From Saprospiraceae bacterium (GTDB taxonomy: Bacteria > Bacteroidota > Bacteroidia > Chitinophagales > Saprospiraceae), in the NCBI GenBank assembly GCA_016787285.1, contig JAEUUV010000107.1, forward strand, positions 1-36,519: a stretch of 36,519 nt of DNA. The letters are read 5' to 3'. Shown here piece by piece: positions 14,805 to 23,345 of this stretch (within the stretch, counting starts at the first letter, position 1; each line of letters starts with the position of its first letter). Under the pieces are notes generated by a model, which did not search any database, had not been told where the DNA came from, and saw nothing but the letters and a program-made list of their open reading frames with translations. The translations under genes and the position numbers were made by a program.

Positions 14805-17213
14805 ATGACTTTTCACTACTTCAAATCCGCCGTCCGGAACCTCTGGAAAAATCGCCTCTACTCGGCCCTCAACCTTTCCGGGCTGGCTATCGGCATGACC
14901 GCAGCCATACTGATCGCCTTGTGGGTACAAAGCGAGCTGCGCTTCGACGGCTACCACCGGCATGCCGAGAACCTGTGGCGCATCAAGACCGACCTGCGCA
15001 TCAACGATTCGGAGACCTGGAACTGGGGCAGCACACCCCTGCGAATATCGGAGCTGTGCGCCAAAGTACCCGGCCTGTCGGTAACGGCTCAAGTGATGAC
15101 GCCGTACGGAAACCATATCCTGCTGCGGCGCGGCCCCGAGTACTTTGAGGAGGAAAACTACGGCTATGTGAGCGCCAACTGGTTTGAAACCTTCGACTAC
15201 GAATTTGCCGAAGGCGATGCCCGCGGATTCGGTGAGCACCCCAACGCGCTCCTGCTGACCGAGGGCCTTGCCCGCAAGATTTTCGGCAACCGCAGCGCCC
15301 TCGGCCAAACGTTGCACCTGGACTCTGCCGAATTCACCGTTCACGCCGTGTTGCGCGACCCCTGCCCGGAGTCCAGTTTCCGGCACAACCTGCTTATCCC
15401 GACGGAAGCCTGGCTCCGGCAAGGCTCCAACCGCGAAAACGACTCGAACTGGAACAACTTCAACTACACCACATTTGTCGAACTGCGGCACGGTACCGAC
15501 CCGAAAAAAGTCGGCGCACAACTGACCGAACTGCTCCGGGAAGCCAAACAGGACTCAAACATCACCCTGCACCTTGGCGCACTCAGCGACCTGCACTTCG
15601 ATACCAGCCTCAAGGACGACAACTTCGACAAGGGCAGCCGCCGCACCGTGGCCGTGTTTTCGTTCGTGGGGCTGCTCATCCTGCTCATGGCGGCCATTAA
15701 TTACATGAGCCTTACCACGGCTCGCGCGCAGACCCGTGCCCGCGAGGCGGGTATACGAAAGGCGGTGGGCGGTAGTCGGGTACAGTTGTTTGCCCAGTTT
15801 TTGAGTGAGTCGGCAGTGCTTGCCGGCAGTGCAAGCCTGCTGGCCTTGCTGCTGGTGCAGATGTCCCTGCCATGGTTTTCCGAGCTGGCGGGTCGTACGT
15901 TCGTGCTTCCGTGGAGCAGCCCTCTGCTTTGGCTTCTGGCCGGCGGAGTGCTGGCGGCTACGGTGTTGCTGGCGGGCGTGTACCCGGCGGTGCTGCTGGC
16001 CGGTTTTCAACCGGTACAGGTCTTGCGCGGCTTGGGCGGCGCCATGGGGCGAAGCGGGGCGCGTTCCGTTTTTCGGCAAAGCCTTGTGGTGACGCAATTC
16101 GCCATTTCGGTAGCATTGCTGATTTGCACGATTGTGATCGGGCGGCAGTGGTCGTACATTCAGGACAAGGAAATGGGCTACGAGCGGGAGCATATTTTCT
16201 CCTTCGAGATCGGCTGGCAACAATTTGCACAACTCGGCGAAGAACGCAGTTTGAATATGTTGAAAACCATGAAACAAACGCTGTCGCAGGCGCCGGGCAT
16301 TGCTGGCGTGTGTAATGCCAACGGCTCACCGGTACACATCGAGAGCACGCACAGTGGTTCGGTCAAGTTCGACGGGCTGCCGCCGGATGCCGAACCGGCG
16401 GTATCGCAACTGTCGGCAGACCCGGAATATGCCGATTTTTTCAGCCTGAAAATGCTTGAGGGGCGCTGGTTTGAAAACGGTAACGCTGCCGACGTGAACA
16501 ACATAGTGCTCAACGAAACGGCGGCTCGCGGGTTGGGACTGCACAAGCCCTGGGTGGGCCAACGCTTCGGATTTCACGGCCGCGACGGGCAGGTAATCGG
16601 CATTGTGCGCGATTTTCATTTTTTGCCCCTGCACGAGAAAATCGCGCCTTTGGTGGCGTTCAACGCCCCCTCGTGGCGCGGGTCGTTTTTTATCAAAGCA
16701 CGGCCCGGCCAACACGCCGAGGCGATTGCTTCGGCGGAAAAAGCGTGGAAACAGTGGTTCCCGGAGCGCCCCTTCCGGTTTCAGTTCATTGACGAGGCCT
16801 ACAACCGCATGTATCACGCCGAGCAGCAGGCTAGTTTACTGTTCAGCCTGTTCGCAGGCATCGCTATTTTCATCGCCGGCCTCGGGTTGTTCGGGCTGGC
16901 TACGTTCGTGGCCCTGCAGCGGACCAAGGAGATCGGCATCCGCAAGGTGCTGGGCGCTTCGGTGGCCGGCATCGCAACCTTGCTTGCCGCAGATTTTCTG
17001 AAATTGGTGCTTGTCGCCGTTGTACTGGCCGTACCGCCGGCGTACTTTTTCATGCAACGCTGGTTGGAGGATTTTGCATACCGTATCGAACTGCAATGGT
17101 GGATGTTTGCGCTGGCAGGGCTTGTGGCTACCGTTATTGCGCTGGCTACTGTGGGAGCACAAAGTGCAAAAGCGGCGCTGGCCGACCCGATAAAGTCGCT
17201 TCGGAGTGAGTGA
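14805..17213 (+). CDS. FtsX/MacB-type ABC permease, paralogue 4
   Basis: This 802-residue permease completes the tandem set. It begins FKSAVRNLWKNRLYS, has a first FtsX block with RAREAGIRKAVGGS, a second with RTKEIGIRKVLGAS, and ends in SLRSE. The Gly-for-Val/Ala changes in the first block (AGIRKAVGG) make it the most divergent there. It follows permease 3 after 34 bp with no inverted repeat between them, unlike the other permease gaps, so the two are probably translated from one message. A single adaptor and two ATPases serving four permeases suggests exchangeable complexes. No substrate clue is visible. Confidence 0.9.
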   Translation: MTFHYFKSAVRNLWKNRLYSALNLSGLAIGMTAAILIALWVQSELRFDGYHRHAENLWRIKTDLRINDSETWNWGSTPLRISELCAKVPGLSVTAQVMTPYGNHILLRRGPEYFEEENYGYVSANWFETFDYEFAEGDARGFGEHPNALLLTEGLARKIFGNRSALGQTLHLDSAEFTVHAVLRDPCPESSFRHNLLIPTEAWLRQGSNRENDSNWNNFNYTTFVELRHGTDPKKVGAQLTELLREAKQDSNITLHLGALSDLHFDTSLKDDNFDKGSRRTVAVFSFVGLLILLMAAINYMSLTTARAQTRAREAGIRKAVGGSRVQLFAQFLSESAVLAGSASLLALLLVQMSLPWFSELAGRTFVLPWSSPLLWLLAGGVLAATVLLAGVYPAVLLAGFQPVQVLRGLGGAMGRSGARSVFRQSLVVTQFAISVALLICTIVIGRQWSYIQDKEMGYEREHIFSFEIGWQQFAQLGEERSLNMLKTMKQTLSQAPGIAGVCNANGSPVHIESTHSGSVKFDGLPPDAEPAVSQLSADPEYADFFSLKMLEGRWFENGNAADVNNIVLNETAARGLGLHKPWVGQRFGFHGRDGQVIGIVRDFHFLPLHEKIAPLVAFNAPSWRGSFFIKARPGQHAEAIASAEKAWKQWFPERPFRFQFIDEAYNRMYHAEQQASLLFSLFAGIAIFIAGLGLFGLATFVALQRTKEIGIRKVLGASVAGIATLLAADFLKLVLVAVVLAVPPAYFFMQRWLEDFAYRIELQWWMFALAGLVATVIALATVGAQSAKAALADPIKSLRSE

Positions 17214-17341
17214 GGGGGGAGTGCTGTGACACTTTTTTTGTGCTGCGCAGGGTACGCCAACTAATTTCTCACGCGTTCCTTTGCATCGTCGTGCAGCCGA
17301 TTCTCCACCCTTGTACTCACACAAAACGCAATTCTACTTCC

Positions 17342-18199
17342 ATGATTTTCAAAAAACTCGTCCTGATTTCCCTCGTATTCTCCTCCCTGGCTTCCTGCGT
17401 TTCCTCCGGAAAATACCGCCGCGAAGCCGATCAGCGCAACGCCTGCGAAGCCCGTGAAAAAGTACTGGTACAGGAAGTGCTCGGACGTCGGAAAGAAACC
17501 GGCGACCTCGTGAAACAGGTCGGCGACCTTAACCGTAACCTCGGAAACCAGGACGCCGAAATCCGCAGCCTGAAGCAGGAACTCACCGCCCGCACCCAGT
17601 CCATGGGCGAATCGTCGTCCAAACTGCTCGCCGACAAGTCCGCGCTGGAAAAAGAGTTAGCCGGCAAAAAAGCCCAACTCGAACAGCGTGAGAACACCCT
17701 TCGCATCATTTCGATGGCCCAAAAAAAACGCCAGGCCGATCTGCATGAAATCCGGGACGTGCTGGCCAAAGCATATCCATCCGGCGCCACACTGGAACTG
17801 ACCGAACAAGCCGTGCTGCTTACGCTTTCCGACCAGAGCCTGTTCGACAAAAACGGGATCGCCGTCAGTACTGCCGGACGCAACTTGCTTCAGCCCCTGG
17901 CCGATGTGCTGGCCAACCGTCCCGAACTGTCGGTGGAAGTGCGTGCCTACACCGACAACACCTTGCCGAAGGGCGCCAAAAGCATGGACGACACCTGGGA
18001 CTGGAGCCTGATTCGCGCCACCAATGTGACGCGCCTGTTCATCCGAGAATTCAACATCAACGCCAACCAACTCACCCCTGTAGCCAAGGGCGAGTATTAT
18101 CCCGTAACCTCGAACGAAACCGCCGAAGGCCGTGCCCGCAACCGTCGTACCGTGCTGGCTATTTTCCCGCCGTTGGTGCAGGTGCCGCCGGCAGAGTGA
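17342..18199 (+). CDS. OmpA-family peptidoglycan-binding lipoprotein
   Basis: This 285-residue lipoprotein should sit in the outer membrane with its C-terminal domain gripping peptidoglycan. The signal peptide ends in the lipobox LASC (Cys19). Residues about 25-150 are strongly helical and charged, with coiled-coil character. The OmpA domain (about 165-275) includes the DQSLFDKNG strand, a VRAYTDNT segment and the helix WSLIRATNVTRLF, then GRARNRRTVL, where Arg and Asp residues usually hold diaminopimelate. I choose ATG 17342; the longer frame from 17210 lacks a signal peptide. It starts 128 bp after the last permease and has no obvious terminator before it, so it may belong to the same transcript or have its own promoter. 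Confidence 0.85.
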   Translation: MIFKKLVLISLVFSSLASCVSSGKYRREADQRNACEAREKVLVQEVLGRRKETGDLVKQVGDLNRNLGNQDAEIRSLKQELTARTQSMGESSSKLLADKSALEKELAGKKAQLEQRENTLRIISMAQKKRQADLHEIRDVLAKAYPSGATLELTEQAVLLTLSDQSLFDKNGIAVSTAGRNLLQPLADVLANRPELSVEVRAYTDNTLPKGAKSMDDTWDWSLIRATNVTRLFIREFNINANQLTPVAKGEYYPVTSNETAEGRARNRRTVLAIFPPLVQVPPAE

Positions 18200-18235
18200 T
18201 ATTTGCGAATCAAATGCCTGCTTTGCCGTTGTGTT

Positions 18236-20869
18236 ATGAACAGAAATTTTCTTCCCGGTTTTCTTCTCGCTTCGCTGCTGTTCTGCCTGGCCTTTTCCCT
18301 GCACGCGCAGTCGCCCTGGAAGGCCAAATGTGCCCCGTCTTTACTGATCCAATCCCGCAGCACGGAGCCGGAGCGTTTTGTCGTGGTGGCCGACGACTTA
18401 CCGGCATTGGAACGCCGTTTGGCTGTGGAACAACCCGGGATTGCCGTGCTGCACACCTACGCGCCTGCCGGGATTGCCGTGCTGTGGTGTACGCGGGCGG
18501 TTTTGTTCGAAAAAATCCTGCCCCTGCCGGAAGTGCTGTTTGCCGATCTCGGACACGCCACAGGGCGGGAAGAGCGCGCCGTGCCCGGCCACAACCTGTT
18601 TGCCAACACCATCCGATACGTGCATGCCCGCCAACCGACACTCGATGGTAGCGGCGCCACTATTTCCATCAAGGAATTTCGCTTTGATTCTACCGACGAC
18701 GACCTCAAAGGCCGGGTGCTGCTCACCGGGAAATCGGCCACGGGCCAAACGGTACACGCCGGACTCATGGCCACCCTCGCCGGCGGCGCCGGCAATACCG
18801 ACCCGGAAGCACGGGGTGTGGCCCGCGGCAGTCGCTTGATGTCGTCGTCGTTCGTGGGTCTGCTTCCCGACGCCGATGCCGACTACGCGGGCTTCGATAT
18901 TTCCGTGCAAAACCACTCCTATGGGCTGGACATCGAAAACTACTACGGCGCCGGCGCGCTGGCCTACGATGCTGCCACACAGCAGCACCCGGAACTGTTG
19001 CACGTGTTTTCTGCCGGAAACCAGGGTGCGGATACCGCTGTCGGCGGTGTATATGCGGGCATTGCGGGTTTTGCCAACCTGACGGGAAATTTCAAAATGG
19101 CCAAAAACGTGCTCACCGTCGGGGCGACGGATTCGTTTGGTGCGGTGTTCCCGTTCAGTTCGCACGGGCCGGCTTACGACGGGCGCATCAAGCCCGATGT
19201 AGCGGCCTTCGGCCAAAACGGCAGTTCGGAGTCGGCCGCGCTCGTGTCGGGCACGGCTGCCGTGGTGCAGCAGGCTTTTTTTGAAAAAAACGGTTATCAG
19301 CCTTCCTCCGACATGTTGCGCGCTGTACTAATCGGCTCCTGCGACGATACCGGCGTGCCCGGTCCTGATTTTGTCGGAGGTTTCGGAAATGTCAACCTGA
19401 AAAAAGCCGTCGAACTGGTGCAAATGCAGGCTACGGCAACGGGTGCGATGGTTCAGGACGGAAGCGCCGTTTTTCAAGTCACCCTCCCGCTCAACGCATA
19501 CCGGCTTCGGGCCACACTTTGCTGGAACGATATGCCGGCAGCGCCCAATGCCGCCAAAGCCCTTGTGAATGATCTTGACCTGACGGTAGCAGCGCCCGAC
19601 GCTACGGTCTGGCATCCCTGGGTGCTGAATCCGGCGCCGCACCCCGACTCGCTTCGGCTACCTGCTGTCCGGGCACGCGATTCGTTGAACACCGTGGAGC
19701 AGGTGACCATCGAACAACCTGCGCCGGGTGTGTACGAAATTCAGGTGCGCGGCTATGCAGTACCGACCGGGAATCAGTCGTTCGCCCTGGCGTTGCACTG
19801 GGATACCCTCCAGCATTTCGACTGGACCTGCCCGCTGTACAACGCCCCGGCTACCGCCGGCACGGAGGCGATCCTGCGCTGGGAAACGACATTCCCCGAT
19901 GCGCGTGGTGTGCTGGACTGGAAGCCGGTGGGCGCCGCCGACTGGCGGAGCATTGACCCGGAAGCGCTTCTGGCGCCGGGGTTCCGTCGCTGGTTCGTGC
20001 CCGACACGCTTGCTGCCGTGCAAGTGCGGATGACGGTGGCCGGAAAAAACTTCCTGTCCGACACGTTCCTGATTTCGCCCGAGCATCGAGTGCGGGTGCG
20101 GGTCAATTGTCCCGACTCCTTGCTTTTGTCCTGGACGGCTCCCGTTTCGGCTGTCGCATGGCGGGTTTGGGGTTTGGGCGACCGATACCTTGAGCCACTT
20201 TTGGTTACGACCGATACGGCGGTGGTTTTGCAAAAAAGCGCATACCCGCAGCAGCGTTTTGCTGTATCGGTGCTGGACGAAAATGCCCTGGCGGAAAGCC
20301 TGACCAAAAGTACGCCGGACTTGCAGCAGACAACTGGCTGCTACATTGTCAACTTGCTGGCGTTCCTCGACGAGCAGGAAAACGCCGTTGATCTGACTCT
20401 TGACCTCGGTTCGCTGTACGGCGTGCGGCGGATTTTTATAGAAAAACAACGGGACGGCGTTTGGGAAACGCTGCATACAGGAGACCCCGTTTCACTGCAA
20501 GTACTCCATACGGACGAGGCTCCGGTGGCCGGTACCAACATTTACCGGGCCAGACTGGAAATGGAAAACGGCGGGGAGATCGTCGGCACACCTGTGGTGG
20601 TGTACTTCGCAGGCCCTTCGGGCTATTTGGTGTTGCCCAATCCGGCCGAGTCGGGGGGAAGCATCGCGGTGTTGGCCAAATTCACGGTGGAAGTGCCCCG
20701 GTTTTTCCTTTACGATGCCCTGGGCCGGCTGATGCTGGAGCAGGAACTGGCCGGCGGTCGTACCCTGCTGCCGCTGCCGACCCTGCCTCCGGGGTGTTAT
20801 TTTTGGGTGGTAGCGGGCGAAGAAACCGGAAATTGGCTGGGCAGCGGACGTGTTTTTGTAGGGAGGTGA
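18236..20869 (+). CDS. Secreted S8 (subtilisin-like) protease with type IX sorting domain
   Basis: This 877-residue protein starts with a Sec signal peptide cleaved near HAQ (about residue 25). A peptidase S8 fold covers about 120-400. Catalytic residues by alignment to the family are His174 in VHAGLMA, Ser331 in GSSESAALVSG and the oxyanion Asn226 in VQNHSYG. The position of the catalytic Asp (usual pattern AVIDTG) aligns with Glu147 in SIKEFRFD, so the triad may be Glu-His-Ser. Beta-sandwich domains follow (about 400-790). The C-terminal ~80 residues (LPNPAESGG, YDALGRLML, PPGCYFWVV) look like a type IX secretion sorting domain, so the product is likely surface-bound or released. It starts 36 bp after the OmpA gene. 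I use ATG 18236, which opens the signal peptide. Confidence 0.85.
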   Translation: MNRNFLPGFLLASLLFCLAFSLHAQSPWKAKCAPSLLIQSRSTEPERFVVVADDLPALERRLAVEQPGIAVLHTYAPAGIAVLWCTRAVLFEKILPLPEVLFADLGHATGREERAVPGHNLFANTIRYVHARQPTLDGSGATISIKEFRFDSTDDDLKGRVLLTGKSATGQTVHAGLMATLAGGAGNTDPEARGVARGSRLMSSSFVGLLPDADADYAGFDISVQNHSYGLDIENYYGAGALAYDAATQQHPELLHVFSAGNQGADTAVGGVYAGIAGFANLTGNFKMAKNVLTVGATDSFGAVFPFSSHGPAYDGRIKPDVAAFGQNGSSESAALVSGTAAVVQQAFFEKNGYQPSSDMLRAVLIGSCDDTGVPGPDFVGGFGNVNLKKAVELVQMQATATGAMVQDGSAVFQVTLPLNAYRLRATLCWNDMPAAPNAAKALVNDLDLTVAAPDATVWHPWVLNPAPHPDSLRLPAVRARDSLNTVEQVTIEQPAPGVYEIQVRGYAVPTGNQSFALALHWDTLQHFDWTCPLYNAPATAGTEAILRWETTFPDARGVLDWKPVGAADWRSIDPEALLAPGFRRWFVPDTLAAVQVRMTVAGKNFLSDTFLISPEHRVRVRVNCPDSLLLSWTAPVSAVAWRVWGLGDRYLEPLLVTTDTAVVLQKSAYPQQRFAVSVLDENALAESLTKSTPDLQQTTGCYIVNLLAFLDEQENAVDLTLDLGSLYGVRRIFIEKQRDGVWETLHTGDPVSLQVLHTDEAPVAGTNIYRARLEMENGGEIVGTPVVVYFAGPSGYLVLPNPAESGGSIAVLAKFTVEVPRFFLYDALGRLMLEQELAGGRTLLPLPTLPPGCYFWVVAGEETGNWLGSGRVFVGR

Positions 20870-20919
20870 CACTCGCTGCCATTCCTTGTCATCCAGCCTT
20901 AACCTTACCCTTACCCACG

Positions 20920-21022
20920 TTTGTCATTTCGTAGAAACCCGTCCAATCTACGCGAGCCAACTTGTGAAGCCCGCCGTTCAAGCGGCCCGATTAGATTGGA
21001 CGGGTTTCTACGAAATGACAAA
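20920..21022. repeat. Perfect 31-bp inverted repeat between convergent genes
   Basis: Arms 20920-20950 and 20992-21022 are exact reverse complements with a 41-bp spacer. They lie between the convergent S8 protease and M57 protease genes and could form a hairpin in either transcript. The arm start (GTCATTTCGTAG...) is related to a 21-bp stretch at 9561-9581, indicating a dispersed family. Confidence 0.95.
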
Positions 21023-21060
21023 AAAATAAACGGGGCGGCGACTTGCAGTCACCGCCCCGT
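21020..21060 (-). terminator. Rho-independent terminator of the M57 protease gene
   Basis: On the minus strand a 12-bp stem (21060-21049 with 21041-21030; one internal C/T mismatch, core CGGGGCGG) with a 7-nt loop is followed at once by TTTATTTTTTT. This is a good intrinsic terminator 34 bp after the M57 stop codon. On the plus strand the U-run is missing, so the S8 gene must use something else, perhaps the adjacent 31-bp inverted repeat. Confidence 0.8.
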
Positions 21061-21069
21061 TGTATAAAA

Positions 21070-21098
21070 ATCGAATCAATCGAATCAATCGAATCAAT
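21070..21098. repeat. 9-bp tandem repeat (ATCGAATCA) at the M57 stop codon
   Basis: Three 9-bp units ATCGAATCA end inside the last codons of the M57 gene, so the TGA stop (21096-21094) is part of the array. On the minus strand it reads TGATTCGATTGATTCGATT, the same words as the 42-bp inverted repeat at 2242-2381, which also starts at a TGA stop. Confidence 0.85.
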
Positions 21099-21894
21099 AG
21101 AGGTAATCCAGTGCGACTTTGTCGTTCGAGTTAAACGGACGATTGGTAGTAGCGCTCAGGCAGGCCAGCATCCAGGAGTTGGGATCCGGGCCGGTGGGTG
21201 TGCCTGGGATGTGAATGGCGCCCACGCCGGCAGCTCCTTCGTTGTAGGCTGCACCGCCGCAGCTGTACTGGCGGCTCATGTAGTCCGTGTGGCGGAAACC
21301 GATGCAGTGGCCCATTTCGTGGGCGATCACGGTAGTCATGAAACCATCGCTATAGCCTGTTGAGTATTTTCTGGCATAGTTGATCGTGTTGTACGGGTTG
21401 CCGTTGCTGGGGAAGCCTGCCGACGCGATGTATTGATTCGTGTTGACGAGTTTGATCACGATATTTCCACCGCTGGTAACACGCTGGAAAGTAAGCCCCA
21501 GCCCTTCTGCATTGTACCGGGCGATTGCATTGTCAACCGAGGTGGAGAAACCCGAAGGTATATTGCTGCCGGATACTCGAACCGTGATATTACGCGGAGA
21601 GTTAACCAGATTGGTCGTCCGGTACTGTTCTTCGCCGCCAATCAGCAGGTCGTTCAGCAAATTCATCTGGGCGCGTTCCATGTCTTCTTTTGTCAGGAAA
21701 ATATCGCCTTCCACGATGTAGCCGTCTTCATAGGCAAAAGCGCCGTCGGGGCTAAATCCGAGGGCAAGGATTTTTTCCTGCACATCGGCAGAAAGGTTGT
21801 CGGTAAGGGTGGGTTGTTCCTGAAGTTCCGAGCAGGAATTCAGGCCGGTGATTACAAGCGCCATTGCGGCGATGGACAAAAAGCGTTTCAGCAT
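21094..21894 (-). CDS. M57-type zinc metalloprotease lipoprotein
   Basis: This 266-residue protein begins with a lipoprotein signal peptide, lipobox GLNSC (Cys21). The central part has VTSGGNIVIKLV and the zinc site HEMGHCIGFRHTDY (192-205), with His192, Glu193, His196 and probably His202 as ligands and catalytic residue. This matches the HEIGH-type family (peptidase M57) found in Bacteroidota. The region after the motif has two Cys residues (212, 245) that may form a disulfide. The protein should act at the cell surface or in the periplasm; its substrate is unknown. I choose ATG 21894, which opens the signal peptide. A TAnnTTTG box lies 50 bp upstream, and a strong terminator lies downstream, so it is a single-gene transcript. 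Confidence 0.87.
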   Translation of the reverse strand: MLKRFLSIAAMALVITGLNSCSELQEQPTLTDNLSADVQEKILALGFSPDGAFAYEDGYIVEGDIFLTKEDMERAQMNLLNDLLIGGEEQYRTTNLVNSPRNITVRVSGSNIPSGFSTSVDNAIARYNAEGLGLTFQRVTSGGNIVIKLVNTNQYIASAGFPSNGNPYNTINYARKYSTGYSDGFMTTVIAHEMGHCIGFRHTDYMSRQYSCGGAAYNEGAAGVGAIHIPGTPTGPDPNSWMLACLSATTNRPFNSNDKVALDYLY

Positions 21895-21943
21895 AACACA
21901 GAAAGTTTGATTAGGTGAACAAATGAATTGTTGTAATGACGAG

Positions 21944-21951
21944 CAAATGTA
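21944..21951 (-). promoter_or_regulatory. Bacteroidota -7 box of the M57 gene
   Basis: TACATTTG on the minus strand (21951-21944) matches the TAnnTTTG consensus. It is 50 bp before the ATG at 21894, giving a leader of roughly 40 nt. I see no clear TTG/TTTG -33 box at the usual distance, so this is moderate support only. Confidence 0.45.
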
Positions 21952-22034
21952 TAAAACTTTTGAAGTGTGCCTCCTGGCTGAAAGTTTTTTTATTTCAAAG
22001 ACCATGCCGCACGCCGCGTATTGTTCGTATTTGC

Positions 22035-23267
22035 TTAAATGTCAATCTGGACCTGGTTGCGGGTCAAATCTTCCAGTGTTTCGCGGCGGCGAATCAGGTG
22101 CGCTTTGCCCTGGTACAACAACACCTCGGCGGGGCGCGGGCGGGAGTTATAGTTGGAAGCCATCATCCAGCCGTAGGCGCCCGCATTGTGGAAACAAAGC
22201 ACATCGCCTTCCACTACTTCGGCAATGCGCCGGTCGGAGCCGAAGGTGTCGGTTTCGCAGATGTTGCCCACTACGGTATAAATGCGGGGTTTGAATTGCG
22301 GCTCGGTCACGTTCACGATCTTGTGGTACGAGTTGTAAAACATGGGCCGGATCAGGTGGTTGAAGCCGGTATCCAGCCCGACAAACACCGTGGAGGTGGT
22401 TTGTTTGACCAAGGTACAGCGGGCAAACAGGTAGCCGGATTCGCTCACCAGAAATTTACCCGGCTCGAACATGAGGGTCAGGTCGCGGCCGTACTCTCTG
22501 CAAAATTCGGCAAAACGGCTGCTCAGTTTTTCACCCAGTTCCTCCACGTCGGTTTCGATGTCGTCGGGTTTGTACGGCACTTTGAAACCACTGCCAAGGT
22601 CAATGTATTTCAGGTCGGGAAACTTTCGGGCGGCTTCAAACAGGATTTCCGCGCCGCGCAGGAACACATCCACATCGAGGATATCCGAGCCGGTGTGCAT
22701 GTGCAGCCCCTCGATGCGCAGCCCCTGACTTTCCACCACCCGCACGACGTGCGGCAACTGGTGAATGCTAATGCCAAACTTGGAGTCAATGTGCCCTACG
22801 CTGATATTTTCGTGGCCGCCGGCCATGAGGTGCGGGTTGATGCGGATACAAACCGGCACCTCTTTGTGGTGCAGGCCCCAGTTTTCGAGCATGGGGATGG
22901 CGTCTATGTTGATTTTCACACCAAGCCGCGCGGCCTCCTCGAACTCGTCCATGCCGGCAAAATTCGGCGTGTACAGGATGTCTGCCGGCTCAAAACCGGC
23001 CAATAGTCCCAGTTGTACTTCCTGAATGGATACACAATCCAGCCCTGCCCCCCACTTGCGGAACAGCTGCATGACGGTCAGGTTGGTCAGGGCCTTGCAG
23101 GCGTAGTGTATGCGCAGGTGCGGGTACGGGAAAGCAAAGGTGAGGCGGCGGTACTGCCGTTCCATGACGGCGGCGTCGTACACATACAGGGGCGTGCCGT
23201 ATTCCTTGCACAGGGCGAGCGGGTCAATGCCGCCGGAGAGCTGGTATTTTCCGTTGACGAGTTCCAA
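22035..23267 (-). CDS. lysA: Diaminopimelate decarboxylase
   Basis: This PLP enzyme converts meso-diaminopimelate to L-lysine and CO2, the last step of lysine synthesis, in the cytoplasm. It has 410 residues from TTG 23267, a usual length. The PLP lysine is Lys58 in HYACKALTN. Other family motifs are the glycine-rich turn DLGSGF, HMHTGSD, the phosphate-binding EPGK and the active-site Cys in GNICETDTF. The frame extends further upstream only through an array of 7-bp repeats, and there is no ATG between the array and the conserved start (VNGKYQL), so TTG is the best start; ATT two codons upstream is less likely. The adjoining genes are unrelated to lysine synthesis. Confidence 0.92.
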   Translation of the reverse strand: MELVNGKYQLSGGIDPLALCKEYGTPLYVYDAAVMERQYRRLTFAFPYPHLRIHYACKALTNLTVMQLFRKWGAGLDCVSIQEVQLGLLAGFEPADILYTPNFAGMDEFEEAARLGVKINIDAIPMLENWGLHHKEVPVCIRINPHLMAGGHENISVGHIDSKFGISIHQLPHVVRVVESQGLRIEGLHMHTGSDILDVDVFLRGAEILFEAARKFPDLKYIDLGSGFKVPYKPDDIETDVEELGEKLSSRFAEFCREYGRDLTLMFEPGKFLVSESGYLFARCTLVKQTTSTVFVGLDTGFNHLIRPMFYNSYHKIVNVTEPQFKPRIYTVVGNICETDTFGSDRRIAEVVEGDVLCFHNAGAYGWMMASNYNSRPRPAEVLLYQGKAHLIRRRETLEDLTRNQVQIDI

Positions 23268-23273
23268 AATCAG

Positions 23274-23343
23274 TTTTGAGTTTTGAGTTTTGAGTTTTGA
23301 GTGTTGAGTGTTGAGTGTTGAGTGTTGAGTGTTGAGTGTTGAG
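23274..23343 (-). repeat. G-free 7-bp tandem leader repeat before lysA
   Basis: Ten 7-bp units lie directly before the lysA start. On the coding (minus) strand they are six CTCAACA followed by four CTCAAAA, ending 6 bp before the TTG. A G9 run (23346-23354 on the plus strand) borders the array. The last bases (ACTCAAAACTGA) are identical to the end of the array before the ATPase at 5506. Confidence 0.92.
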
Positions 23344-23345
23344 TT

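Noticed and set aside
17231-17283. Promoter for the OmpA-like lipoprotein
   Set aside because: TTTG at 17237-17240 and TAATTTCT at 17262-17269 are 21 bp apart, but the second box misses the consensus at its last two bases, so I did not annotate it.
23274-23345. CRISPR-like array
   Set aside because: The 7-bp units are contiguous with no spacers and no cas genes are nearby; it is a simple tandem repeat.
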